The notes under the pieces: model-generated
The model's input: only the letters and a program-made list of their open reading frames with translations
Told to the model about the DNA's origin: nothing
Database searches by the model: none
Shown: positions 24,512-33,033 of the stretch, one piece after another
Numbering within the stretch: the stretch's first letter is position 1
Layout of the letters: each line of letters opens with the position of its first letter
DNA from: Methylobacterium sp. 2A
Lineage (GTDB): Bacteria > Pseudomonadota > Alphaproteobacteria > Rhizobiales > Beijerinckiaceae
Direction: 5' to 3'
Assembly: GCF_009806555.1 (NCBI RefSeq)
Contig: NZ_VUOK01000056.1
Span: 1-64,000, forward strand
Length of the DNA: 64,000 nt
Program-made: the position numbers and the translations under genes

Positions 24512-24736
24512 ATGGCTTTCGTCCACGCCCTCGCGCCCGCGCTGCCCTACGCGCTGCGGTCCGGGCTCTTCCCTCAGCGGCGCAGCGGCGCCAGCCCGGC
24601 CGCTCCCACATCGACGCGTCCCGTCACCGGTGACACGTTGGCACCGGCCAAGTGGGCGGCCGATCACGTCGTCGCCGTCTGGCGACGCGACGAAGCGGAT
24701 CGTCTCGTCTGCGCCTGGCAACTCGCACCCCGCTGA
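24512..24736 (+). CDS. Small AVW-RL-C-W protein (74 aa)
   Basis: A perfect Shine-Dalgarno AGGAGGTG lies 3 bp before the ATG at 24512, which strongly supports this small gene. The product ends VVAVWRRDEADRLVCAWQLAP; a similar tail (LRAVWTVNPATGRLACRWAP) ends the product at 61615-61905, so both may belong to one small family. The N-terminus is Ala/Pro/Arg-rich and shows no signal peptide. Function is unknown. It lies between a FrmR-like repressor and the HisE-like gene and is flanked by two copies of the ATACC-N6-GGTAT palindrome. Confidence 0.65.
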   Translation: MAFVHALAPALPYALRSGLFPQRRSGASPAAPTSTRPVTGDTLAPAKWAADHVVAVWRRDEADRLVCAWQLAPR

Positions 24737-24744
24737 TCCGACAA

Positions 24745-24774
24745 GCCGCCGATACCCGCTCAGGTATCGGCGGC
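24745..24774 (+). terminator. Hairpin after the 74-aa gene
   Basis: GCCGCCGATACC and GGTATCGGCGGC form a perfect 12-bp stem with a CGCTCA loop 9 bp after the stop. No T run follows, so it is a weak terminator or the second copy of the ATACC-N6-GGTAT site in extended form. Confidence 0.45.
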
Positions 24775-24994
24775 TCCGCGCCGTGAAAGCACCATGACAG
24801 GCCGATCTTCATCCACCGTGGAGCCTCCTAGTCGCGCGCGCGACCGACGGATCTACCACACCCGCCCCGGCTCGGATCGCGAGCACGGCGTCACCTGGCG
24901 CGACAACCTCTCCTCGCGAGCGGCCTGAACCGCACCGGAATGCCCTGCCCGAGTCCAGCCGGTCGCACGCGACCCAAGCTCGGAGTCATCAGGC

Positions 24995-25480
24995 ATGGTT
25001 TCTCTCGTCCGCGATCCCCTGCCGCCGCGTCGCGGCGTGCCGTCCTTTGCGGCGGCGGATGGCGATGCCGGCCCGGGAGGCCGGCTTGCCCCGTCCTGTC
25101 CCGGCGAGCTCGAGGGTGCCCGCGCGACAGGGCCCGATGAGATCGCCAGGCTCTACGCCGCGCTCGATCTGGTCTCCCCGCAGACCAACCCACGCACCGC
25201 GCGACTGCTCGCGGCCGGCGCCAAGCGCATGGCGCAGAAGCTGATCGAGGAGGCGGGCGAGGTCGCACTCGAGGCGTCGCGCCAGCACGCTCGCGCCACC
25301 GTGCGCGAGAGCGCCGATCTGCTCTACCACCTCGTCGTGCTCTGGCGCGAGTGCGGCATCGCCCCGGACGAGATCTGGGCCGAGATGCACCGGCGCGCCG
25401 AGCGCTTCGGCATCGCCGAGAAGCTGCCCAAGGGCAGCTCTGAAGCGGGCGGCGTTCGCACCGCCGACGATTTCACCTGA
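24995..25480 (+). CDS. HisE-like phosphoribosyl-ATP pyrophosphohydrolase
   Basis: The C-terminal 105 residues match the HisE/MazG all-alpha NTP pyrophosphohydrolase fold: TNPRTARLLAAGAKRMAQKLIEEAGEVALEA with the EExxE metal-binding helix, then RESADLLYHLVVLWRECGI with the second acidic pair. HisE converts phosphoribosyl-ATP to phosphoribosyl-AMP in histidine synthesis. No other his gene is near, so this is either a second HisE copy or a house-cleaning nucleotide hydrolase. The N-terminal 50 residues (Gly/Pro-rich) are not conserved, and a later start is possible. It sits 22 bp before the Nramp gene. Confidence 0.72.
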   Translation: MVSLVRDPLPPRRGVPSFAAADGDAGPGGRLAPSCPGELEGARATGPDEIARLYAALDLVSPQTNPRTARLLAAGAKRMAQKLIEEAGEVALEASRQHARATVRESADLLYHLVVLWRECGIAPDEIWAEMHRRAERFGIAEKLPKGSSEAGGVRTADDFT

Positions 25481-25502
25481 TCCTCGGCGTCGGACGACAC
25501 CT

Positions 25503-27179
25503 ATGATCTCTCACACCTCGGCGCTCGACGCGTCCAGCCTTCCCGCCACGGCCGTCTTGGACGAGGCCCATCGCGGCGACATTCGCGGCGCGCTCGGCAC
25601 CATCGCCGAGGGCGATCACGCCCCCCGGCTCGGCTGGGGGGCGCACCTCAAGACGCTCCTGGCGATCCTCGGTCCCGGGCTCATCGTCATGGTCGGCGAC
25701 AACGATGCCGGCGCCTTCGGCACCTACACCCAGGCCGGCCAGAACTACGGCACGGCGCTGCTGTGGACGCTGGCGCTGCTGATCCCGGTCCTGTTCGTCA
25801 ACCAGGAGATGGTGCTGCGCCTCGGCGCGGTCACGGGCGTCGGGCACGCCCGCCTCATCCTGGAGCGGTTCGGCCGGTTCTGGGGCGCGTTCAGCGTCAT
25901 CGACCTGTTCCTCCTCAACGCCCTGACGCTCGTCACCGAGTTCATCGGCATCAGCCTCGGCCTCGACTATCTCGGTGTGCCAAAGCTCTGGGGCGTGCTC
26001 GGAGCTGCAATCCTCGTGATCGCGGCCGCGAGCACCGGCGACTTCCGCCGCTTCGAACGCTTCGCGCTGGCGCTCGTCGCCGGCAGCCTCCTGCTCATGC
26101 CCGTGGTGCTGATCGTGCACCCGCCGGTGGGCCAGATCGCCCGGGACTTCCTCGTGCCGCGGCTCCCCGCGGGCGCCAAGCTCTCGGAGGTGATGCTGCT
26201 GATCATCGCCATCGTCGGCACCACGGTGGCGCCCTGGCAGCTGTTCTTCCAGCAGAGCTACGTCATCGACAAGCGGATCACGCCGCGCTTCATGCGCTAC
26301 GAGAAGGCCGATCTCTGCCTCGGCATCGTGCTCGTCATCGTCGGCGCGGTAGCGATGATGGCCTTCTGCGCCGCGACCTTCGCCGGAAGGCCCGAGTTCG
26401 GCAATTTCGGCGACGCGGGTGGGGTCGCGGCGGGGCTGGAGCGGTATGTCGGCCCGGTGCCGGCGGTGCTGTTCGCGCTCGCGCTCATCGACGCCAGCAT
26501 CATCGGCGCGGCCGCCGTGTCGCTGGCTACCGCCTACGCCATCGGCGACGTCCTCGCCCTGCGGCACTCGCTGCATCGCAAGCCCGGCGAGGCCAAGGGC
26601 TTCTTCCTGGTCTACGCCGGACTGATTGCACTGGCCGCAGGGTTGGTGCTGACGCCCGGCACGCCGCTCGGCCTGCTCACCAACGCCGTGCAGACGCTGG
26701 CCGGCGTGCTCCTGCCCAGCGCCAGCGTGTTCCTGCTCCTGCTGTGCAACGACAGGGCCGTGCTCGGGCCGTGGGTGAACGGGCGCGCGATGAACCTGTT
26801 CACCGGCGCGGTGATCTCCGTGCTTGTGATGCTCTCGCTGATCCTGACCGCGTCCGTCCTGTTCCCGGACGCCACGAACGAGACCGTCATCGTCGGCGTG
26901 CTCGTCGGCGGCAGCCTCGTCGCGCTGGTCACCGCGGGCGCGCTCGCGCTCCTGCGTCGGCGCACGTGCGCCGACGGGTTGGCCGTCGATCCCGCGGCCG
27001 GCGACCGGGCAACCTTGCCGCGCGAGCGCTGGCGGATGCCGCCGCTGGATCAGCTCCCGCTCGCCAAGCTGTCGCTGCCGGCGCGCGTGTGGATGGTGGT
27101 GCTGCGCGCCTACCTCGTCGTCGCTGGCGGCCTCGTCCTGATGCGCATCGTCGGCCTCGCCCTCGGCGGCGAGGGCTAG
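25503..27179 (+). CDS. Nramp-related divalent metal transporter
   Basis: An APC-fold transporter of 558 residues with about 11-12 membrane helices. The TM1 motif is GPGLIVMVGDNDAGAFGTYT (residues 57-76) in place of the canonical DPGN. TM6 reads TVAPWQLFFQQS where classical Nramp proteins have Met-Pro-His. Loss of the sulfur ligand is typical of Nramp-related proteins reported to carry magnesium rather than Mn/Fe. It probably imports a hard divalent ion. The downstream 85-aa ORF begins 4 bp after its stop, so the genes form an operon with the Na/Pi gene. Ion choice is an inference. Confidence 0.85.
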   Translation: MISHTSALDASSLPATAVLDEAHRGDIRGALGTIAEGDHAPRLGWGAHLKTLLAILGPGLIVMVGDNDAGAFGTYTQAGQNYGTALLWTLALLIPVLFVNQEMVLRLGAVTGVGHARLILERFGRFWGAFSVIDLFLLNALTLVTEFIGISLGLDYLGVPKLWGVLGAAILVIAAASTGDFRRFERFALALVAGSLLLMPVVLIVHPPVGQIARDFLVPRLPAGAKLSEVMLLIIAIVGTTVAPWQLFFQQSYVIDKRITPRFMRYEKADLCLGIVLVIVGAVAMMAFCAATFAGRPEFGNFGDAGGVAAGLERYVGPVPAVLFALALIDASIIGAAAVSLATAYAIGDVLALRHSLHRKPGEAKGFFLVYAGLIALAAGLVLTPGTPLGLLTNAVQTLAGVLLPSASVFLLLLCNDRAVLGPWVNGRAMNLFTGAVISVLVMLSLILTASVLFPDATNETVIVGVLVGGSLVALVTAGALALLRRRTCADGLAVDPAAGDRATLPRERWRMPPLDQLPLAKLSLPARVWMVVLRAYLVVAGGLVLMRIVGLALGGEG

Positions 27180-27183
27180 ACCG

Positions 27184-27441
27184 GTGCGGCGGCGCTTCAT
27201 CCCGGCCGCCGTCCGAGCCGGCCTGCTCCGGTGGCTCAGGTCGGACCTGGCCGCGCTCCACCTCGGCCTGCACGACCCGGCTGTGTGGCGGCGCGCGGCG
27301 ATCCTCGCGTGCCTGCGCGATCGCCGGCCGGATCTGCTGACGGCCGACTCGCAGGGTTCGGCTGCCCTCGCGGACCGGATCCTGAGTGACGCCCTGGGCG
27401 ACTTCACTGCGGCCTCGAGCCGATGCGGACGGGCGCCATGA
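27184..27441 (+). CDS. Small basic protein coupled to Na/Pi gene
   Basis: The 85-residue product (GTG start) is basic and helical (RAGLLRWLRSDLAALHLGLHDPAVWRRAAILACLRDRRPDLL). It has no signal peptide. Its TGA overlaps the ATG of the transporter gene (ATGA, 27438-27441), which supports it as a translated gene that couples the Nramp-like and Na/Pi genes. No family is recognised. Confidence 0.55.
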   Translation: MRRRFIPAAVRAGLLRWLRSDLAALHLGLHDPAVWRRAAILACLRDRRPDLLTADSQGSAALADRILSDALGDFTAASSRCGRAP

Positions 27442-29210
27442 CCGGCACGCTCACCCTCTTGCACATTGCGGGCGCCGTCGCGCTGCTCCTGTGGGGCACG
27501 CACATGGTCACGACCGGCCTCGCCCGCGGCTTCGGGCCGGAGCTGCGCGACCTGATCGGGCGCGGGCTCAAGGGCCGAGCACGCGCCTGTTTCGCGGGTC
27601 TGCTCGTCACGGCGGTGCTCCAGAGCAGCACCGCCACCGCGCTCATGGCGACCGCCTTCGCCGCGAGCGGCACCCTCGACCTCTCGGCCGGCCTCGCCCT
27701 CATGCTCGGCGCCAACGTCGGTACGGCGTTGATCGTGCAGGTGCTGTCCTTCGACGTGGCCGCGGCCGCCCCCATCCTGATCCTGTTCGGGTTCCTGTTG
27801 TTCCGCGCGCGCGCGGATCGGTCCAAACCGCGCAATCTCGGCCGGGCACTGATCGGCCTCGGCTTGATGCTGACGGCGCTCGCGTTGCTCGGACAGTGCC
27901 TCACCGCCGTCGAGGCCACGCCGATCCTACGCAGCCTCGTGGGGGCGCTTGCGGCCGAGCCGGTCCTGGCCGTCCTGGCGGCGGCGATGCTCGCCTGGGC
28001 GGCTCATTCCAGCGTGGCGGCGATCCTGTTCATCGTCTCGCTCGGGGGTGCAGGCGTGATCACCCTTGAGGGTGCCCTCGCCCTCGTGCTCGGCGCCAAC
28101 CTCGGCGCGGCACTGCCGCCCTATCTTGAAGCAGCCGGTGCGCCGGCAGCGCGCCGGCTTCCCCTGGGCAACCTGCTCGTGCGAGCGGCCGGCTGCGCCG
28201 CCGCGCTGCCGCTCCTCGACCCGATCACCGCAGGTCTCGCCGAGTTCGGCGTCGCTGACCCCGCGCGCGGAGCCATGGCGTTCCACCTCGCGCTCAACCT
28301 CGCGCTCGCCATCCTCGTCCTACCCTGGACGGCCGCGCTTGGCCGCCTCACCACGCGTCTCTTGCCCGCGCCGATCATGCCTGAGAGCGCACGGCAAGAC
28401 GCGCCGATCGCGGAACTCCCGCACCACCTCGACCTCACCGCCCTGGCGACCCCGAGCCTGGCCCTCGCCAACGCCGCCCTTGAAGCCCTGCACATGGCGG
28501 ATCTGGCCGGCGCAGCCCTGCGCGATGCCCTTCAGGCGTTCCGCACCGGAGATCGGACCTTGGCCGGTGCAGCCGGGCGGCGGGACGCGGCCATCGACCG
28601 GATCGGGCTCGCGATCCGGCGTTACCTGGCCGACCTCGGCGGCGAGGAGGTCGGCACCGTCTCGGCGGATGCGCAGGCGCGAGCCCAGGAGATCCTGACC
28701 TTCGTGCTCAACCTCGAGCACGTCGGTGACATCATAGCCCATAACCTGGTCGCGTTCGCCAGCCGGCGGCTGAAACGGACCGGCGAGCCGTTCTCCGTCG
28801 AGGAACTCGCCGACATCGAACGGCTCCACGCCGAGGCGCTCACCAGCCTGCAGCTCGCGCTCGCTGCGTTCCTACGCGACGACCTCGACGCCGCGCGGTC
28901 GGTGGCCCGGCGCAAGGGTCTCCTGCGCGCGCTGGAGCGCGCGGCCATCGACCGGCACGTCGCGCGCCTGCGCGATGCGCCGCACGACGCCGATCCGGCC
29001 GCGATGGCGGAGGCGAATGCGCTGTTCCTGCGGACGCTGCGCGATCTGCGCCGGGTGCACTCGCACGTCGCCGCGCTGTGCGCGCCCCTGCTCGAACGGC
29101 GGCACGAGGCGGTGCTCGGCGGCGAGGACGAGACCATCTCGGCCGGCGGTCCGGGCGGCGACGGCGAGGATCCGGTTCAGGAGGCGTCGAGCCTCCGGCC
29201 GGCAGCTTGA
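27438..29210 (+). CDS. Na/Pi cotransporter family protein with PhoU-like domain
   Basis: A NptA-like transporter. The first repeat has QSSTATALMATAF and GANVGTALIVQ, and the second has AHSSVAAILFIVSL (His in place of Gln) and GANLGAALPP. The C-terminal third (about residues 320-560) is a helical PhoU-like domain with two halves. It couples Na+ to phosphate import or export in the cytoplasmic membrane. ATG 27438 is preferred to 27423 because it overlaps the preceding stop. Neighbouring Nramp-like and HisE-like genes suggest linked metal and phosphate balance. Confidence 0.85.
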   Translation: MTGTLTLLHIAGAVALLLWGTHMVTTGLARGFGPELRDLIGRGLKGRARACFAGLLVTAVLQSSTATALMATAFAASGTLDLSAGLALMLGANVGTALIVQVLSFDVAAAAPILILFGFLLFRARADRSKPRNLGRALIGLGLMLTALALLGQCLTAVEATPILRSLVGALAAEPVLAVLAAAMLAWAAHSSVAAILFIVSLGGAGVITLEGALALVLGANLGAALPPYLEAAGAPAARRLPLGNLLVRAAGCAAALPLLDPITAGLAEFGVADPARGAMAFHLALNLALAILVLPWTAALGRLTTRLLPAPIMPESARQDAPIAELPHHLDLTALATPSLALANAALEALHMADLAGAALRDALQAFRTGDRTLAGAAGRRDAAIDRIGLAIRRYLADLGGEEVGTVSADAQARAQEILTFVLNLEHVGDIIAHNLVAFASRRLKRTGEPFSVEELADIERLHAEALTSLQLALAAFLRDDLDAARSVARRKGLLRALERAAIDRHVARLRDAPHDADPAAMAEANALFLRTLRDLRRVHSHVAALCAPLLERRHEAVLGGEDETISAGGPGGDGEDPVQEASSLRPAA

Positions 29211-29223
29211 GCGGGAGACGACC

Positions 29224-29673
29224 ATGCGGCTTGTCATTGGGGGCAGCGGTCATCTGGAATACCGGGATCTCGTGAGCTTCGAGTTGGCGAAGCTGCACCG
29301 CCGCTGCCGAGTCATGGTCCTGATCCACGGCGGTCTGGGCGGCGTCTGCGCGGCGGCCGAGGACTGGGCGCGGCGGGCCGGTGTGCACGTGGTGCGCTAC
29401 CCGCCGAACTGGGTTCGCTACGGTAAGACGGCGGAGGCGGTGCGCAACCGATTCATGCTGAAGGACGCCCGACCCGATCTAGTGGCGGCCTTCCCCGGCG
29501 GCCCGCACACGCTGGATCTCGTGCGATGCGCCCTTCGGGCACGGCTCGCCGTCTACGAGGTGCCCGAGCGCGACGTGCCGGCCCAGACGATCCTCGACCG
29601 TGCGGACGGGCCGCCGGGTCGAGATCGCTCGAACGGGCTTCGAAGCCAGCGCGCTATCGTGCTGCACATCTGA
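29224..29673 (+). CDS. DUF2493 (SLOG-like) protein
   Basis: A 149-residue Rossmann-like protein matching DUF2493: MRLVIGGSGHLEYRDLVSFE start, VMVLIHGGLGGVCAAAEDWARRAG central motif and VAAFPGGPHTLDLVRCALRA. The GGxxG glycine motifs suggest nucleotide binding, as in the SLOG superfamily that includes LOG and YpsA. It might recognise a nucleotide-derived ligand. The ATG at 29224 lies just after GAGCGGGAGACGACC. It follows the Na/Pi gene by 13 bp. The 3-prime 20 residues are divergent. Confidence 0.75.
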   Translation: MRLVIGGSGHLEYRDLVSFELAKLHRRCRVMVLIHGGLGGVCAAAEDWARRAGVHVVRYPPNWVRYGKTAEAVRNRFMLKDARPDLVAAFPGGPHTLDLVRCALRARLAVYEVPERDVPAQTILDRADGPPGRDRSNGLRSQRAIVLHI

Positions 29674-29699
29674 ACATCGACCGACACAGGGAGATCATC

Positions 29700-30104
29700 G
29701 TGGTTCGGCATCCCAACCTCGCGAGGCTGCTCTCAGGCCTCGGTCGATCGGCGTTCGGGCTGACGATGCGGGCCTACCGCGCCGGCCTGATCGGGCGGCG
29801 CGGCGCCCTGATCGGGACGCAGGTCGCGCATCAGCTGAGCCGAATGGGCTTGCAGGTCGCGCTCGACCACCGGCCGCTCGCGCGGCCACCCCGCGCAGGG
29901 CCGGGGACGGAGCGAGGCTCGACCGCGGGGCCAGCCGAGCTTCCGGTGCTGGTGCATATCCTCGAACACGCACTGCACGTCCTCTCGATCCTGCCGCGGA
30001 TCATGCGCTCACGCCGTTTCGGGACGGCTCTGCTGATCCGCCTCGCCGTTGCCGGTCTGGGCGACGTGGGTTTTGCCATGCTCCGTCATGAACATATCGC
30101 GTGA
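29700..30104 (+). CDS. Hypothetical small protein
   Basis: A 134-residue product with basic N-terminus, amphipathic stretches (VRHPNLARLLSGLGRSAFGLTMRAYRAGLIG) and a central Pro/Arg-rich linker before a C-terminal hydrophobic part (VLVHILEHALHVLSILPRIM and LLIRLAVAGLGDVGFAM). It may associate with the membrane. GTG 29700 follows AGGGAGATCATC, a plausible ribosome-binding site. It ends the operon that starts with the HisE-like gene. No family is recognised. Confidence 0.45.
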   Translation: MVRHPNLARLLSGLGRSAFGLTMRAYRAGLIGRRGALIGTQVAHQLSRMGLQVALDHRPLARPPRAGPGTERGSTAGPAELPVLVHILEHALHVLSILPRIMRSRRFGTALLIRLAVAGLGDVGFAMLRHEHIA

Positions 30105-30202
30105 TCCAAGCTCCCGAATGGATCCGAGATCTCATCAAACATTCGTTTTATCGTAGATGCACAAAAAGATGAAATTCATACAGTAAAAATTGAGGCTATG
30201 CC

Positions 30203-32338
30203 ATGAGATATCTGCAAATTCAGATCTTATCGCCGATCGAGAAGCTTTTATCGCTTCTGGGTGGCGCCGTCGCGATCCTATGCTTGGACCAAGCGCGGGC
30301 CGCCGAATGGAGAGGTTCATCGTCGGATCGCCCGACCGTCGCAGACTGGTCCGGCGGGTATCTGGGCGTCGAGGGCAGCGCCGGAGACGCCTACGGCAGC
30401 TTCAACTTCGACGCGGGCTCGGTCGAGCGTCGCTCCGTGCCGGCGTTTCGAAGCGGGGATAGCACTGGCCGCAGCGATCAGGGACGCAATGCCACGACGG
30501 TGCTGGGCGGTGTCGTCAGCGGCTACAACTGGCAGACCGGTCCGTACGTCTACGGCCTGGAGGCGGACCTCTACGGCGCAAACCTGAAGCGGCCCGTGTC
30601 GTCGACCGTGCCGGGGTTCGGCTTCGAGAACGGCGACGCCTCCTTCAGTCTCATCCGCGCTCAGGCAGATCTGTTCGGCGCTGCCCGCGCCCGTATCGGC
30701 TACGCGTTCGAACGCAACCTCGTCTACGCCACCTTCGGCCTCGCGGGCGCCGAGACACGCTTCCGCTCCACGTTTCCCGACCTGGATACCGGCTTCGCCG
30801 GGATCGCAAGGCGTGACCACTCCTATCTCGGCTTCACACTCGGGGCCGGCGTGCAGTTCGCGATCGCTGAGAACCTCGCCCTGGGCATCGACTATCGCTA
30901 TGCCGATTACGGCCGGAGTGCTCGCTTCGGTCTCGGCAGCGTTATGGGTCCGGACGGCAGGGCGTTCTCGACCCAGGCCTCGTTCACCTCGAACCAGGTG
31001 ATGGCGCGGCTCCTCTGGGTTCCCGGAGGACTGCGACTACCTCCCGAACCCGACGAGCTCGCCCCCCACGATCCGGACAACGGCGACACCGGCCGCTTCT
31101 CGCTGCACGGCCAGACGACGTTCATCGACCAGGGGGTGACGGGCTTCCATTCGCCTTACCGCGGCGACAACAGCCTCGTGCCGCATCAGGCGCGCGGCAC
31201 GCTCACCGCCACCGCCTTCCTCGGGTTCAAGCTGACCGACAGCACCGAGCTGTATTACAATCCTGAGTTCGACCAAGGCTTCGGTCTGAGCCGCACGCTC
31301 GGCGTGGCCGGCTTTCCCAACGGCGAGGCGCAGAAGGCCGGCTCGTCGTCCCCGAAGCTGCGCTCGCAGCGCTACTTCGTGCGTCAGACCTTCGGGCTCG
31401 GCGGCGAGACCGAGACCGTGCCGGACGGGCCGAACCAGGTCGCGACCACACGGGATATCGAGCGGATCACCGTGGTGGCGGGCAAATTCGCGCTGGGCGA
31501 CTTCTTCGACGGCAACATTTATGCCCACGATCCGCGCGTCGACTTCATGAACTGGTCGCTCTGGGAGTCGGCGGCCTACGATTTCCCGGCCAACCTGCCC
31601 GGCTACACCCAGGGCATCGTGGTCGAGTACAACCGTCGCGAGTTCGCGCTGCGCGCAGCCTATACCCAGGTCCCCAAGCTCCCGAGTACGGATCCGCTCG
31701 ATCCGCGCTTCCCGCGCCGGGGCGGGGCCGTGGTCGAGTTCGAGGAACGCCACGTGCTCCCGATCCTCGACCAGCCGGGAAGGCTGAGGATCGGCGCGTT
31801 CTCGCACGAGGGACGTACCGCCAACTACCGGCAGGTGGTCGCGCTCGCGGACTCGATCGACATCCCCGACGTCAACACGGCCGTGAACCTCAGCCGGAGA
31901 ACCCGCAACAAACGGGGCGCCTACATCAATCTCGAACAGGCGCTCACGCCGGAGATCGGCCTGTTCGCCCGGGTCAGCGCCGCCGATGGCCGCAATGAGA
32001 ACCTCTCCTTCACCGATGTCGATCGGAGCGCCTCCGGTGGGTTCTCGTTCAAGGGCTCCCTGTGGGAGCGACCGAGCGACACGATTGGCATCGGCGCGAT
32101 GATCAACGGCCTGTCGCGCGCGCATCGGGACTACTTTGCCGCAGGCGGCCTCGGCCTCGTGATCGGTGACGGGCAGTTGCGTTACGGGCCAGAGCGCGGC
32201 ATCGAGACCTACTATGCGCTGGGTTTGACAAACACGGTGACAGTGTCGTTCGACTATCAGTTCATCGACAATCCTGGTTACAATAAGGATCGCGGCCCAG
32301 CCAATTTTTTCAGTAGTCGTCTACACATCGATTTTTAG
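30203..32338 (+). CDS. Fusion of Omp25-like barrel and OprB-type porin
   Basis: The 711-residue product has a signal peptide ending near ARAAEW. Residues about 45-275 form an Omp25/RopB-like barrel (DWSGGYLGVEGSAGDAYGSF, GVQFAIAENLALGIDYRYAD, MARLLWVPG). Residues about 295-711 form an OprB-type carbohydrate-selective porin (FSLHGQTTFIDQG, AYTQVPKLPSTDPLDPRFP, C-terminal F). Both modules insert in the outer membrane, so this is an unusual double barrel. A second OprB module (63076-64000) shares long identical stretches. It is followed by the convergent response regulator. The substrate may be a sugar or other polar solute. Confidence 0.85.
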   Translation: MRYLQIQILSPIEKLLSLLGGAVAILCLDQARAAEWRGSSSDRPTVADWSGGYLGVEGSAGDAYGSFNFDAGSVERRSVPAFRSGDSTGRSDQGRNATTVLGGVVSGYNWQTGPYVYGLEADLYGANLKRPVSSTVPGFGFENGDASFSLIRAQADLFGAARARIGYAFERNLVYATFGLAGAETRFRSTFPDLDTGFAGIARRDHSYLGFTLGAGVQFAIAENLALGIDYRYADYGRSARFGLGSVMGPDGRAFSTQASFTSNQVMARLLWVPGGLRLPPEPDELAPHDPDNGDTGRFSLHGQTTFIDQGVTGFHSPYRGDNSLVPHQARGTLTATAFLGFKLTDSTELYYNPEFDQGFGLSRTLGVAGFPNGEAQKAGSSSPKLRSQRYFVRQTFGLGGETETVPDGPNQVATTRDIERITVVAGKFALGDFFDGNIYAHDPRVDFMNWSLWESAAYDFPANLPGYTQGIVVEYNRREFALRAAYTQVPKLPSTDPLDPRFPRRGGAVVEFEERHVLPILDQPGRLRIGAFSHEGRTANYRQVVALADSIDIPDVNTAVNLSRRTRNKRGAYINLEQALTPEIGLFARVSAADGRNENLSFTDVDRSASGGFSFKGSLWERPSDTIGIGAMINGLSRAHRDYFAAGGLGLVIGDGQLRYGPERGIETYYALGLTNTVTVSFDYQFIDNPGYNKDRGPANFFSSRLHIDF

Positions 32339-32448
32339 TTTCTATTTTTGAAATTCACAACCAGTCCAGATGTATATGCCTCACATACTCTGAATCATTA
32401 TTTCTATCATGTATATCTCGATCTAACCGATCCGTGGGATCCGCGCGT

Positions 32449-33033
32449 TCAGGCAGACATCAGCCCGAGGCGTACGCAAGTAATCGCGGCCTGCGTGCGC
32501 GTCGTCACGTTCAGCTTGCGCATCACGCGGTCTACGTGGAAGTTCACCGTCCGCTCGCTGATACCGAGGAGGGCGGCGATGGCGACAGAGGATTTGCCTT
32601 CCACCACCCGGGCGAGGACCTCCCGTTCGCGTTCGGTCAGCGTCGGGCGCTCGGTGTCCCCCACGGCCGGCGCTGTCCGCTGCAGGACGTTGTGCAGGAC
32701 GGCCAGCAGCAGCTCGAAGTCGATGGGCTTGGCGACGAAGTCGTCGCAGCCCAGCTGGCGCGCCTCGATCTGGTTCTCCCGGCCGGCGAAAGCCGTCAGC
32801 AGCACGAACGGGGTCCGCGAGCCGGTCTTGCGCAATGCGCGCAGCAGTTCGAGCCCGCTCAGGCCCGGAAGGTCGATGTCGCAGAGGATCGCGTCGTGCG
32901 CCTCGCCCAACCGCGCCAAACCTTGCATGCCGGTGATCGCAAGATCGACACGGAAGCCCGCCTCTGCGAGCACCTCGTTGGTGAGTTCGGCGATGTCGGG
33001 ATCGTCCTCGATGCACAGGATGCGCCGCGTCAC
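32449..33033 (-). CDS. LuxR-type response regulator
   Basis: A receiver domain (VTRRILCIEDDPDIAELT) with the likely phosphoacceptor D52 in LCDIDLPG and the conserved KP pair in DFVAKPIDFE is followed by a LuxR/GerE-type helix-turn-helix (LTEREREVLARVVEGKSS, ISERTVNFHVDRVMRKL). It would be phosphorylated by the kinase gene just upstream. The GTG start at 33033 overlaps the kinase stop (GTGA). It is a candidate to regulate the RND genes that diverge from the kinase gene, or the porin downstream. Confidence 0.88.
   Translation of the reverse strand: MTRRILCIEDDPDIAELTNEVLAEAGFRVDLAITGMQGLARLGEAHDAILCDIDLPGLSGLELLRALRKTGSRTPFVLLTAFAGRENQIEARQLGCDDFVAKPIDFELLLAVLHNVLQRTAPAVGDTERPTLTEREREVLARVVEGKSSVAIAALLGISERTVNFHVDRVMRKLNVTTRTQAAITCVRLGLMSA

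Noticed and set aside
24248..24721. 157-codon minus ORF opposite the 74-aa gene
   Set aside because: It is antisense to a gene with a perfect Shine-Dalgarno and has a low-complexity Arg-rich translation.
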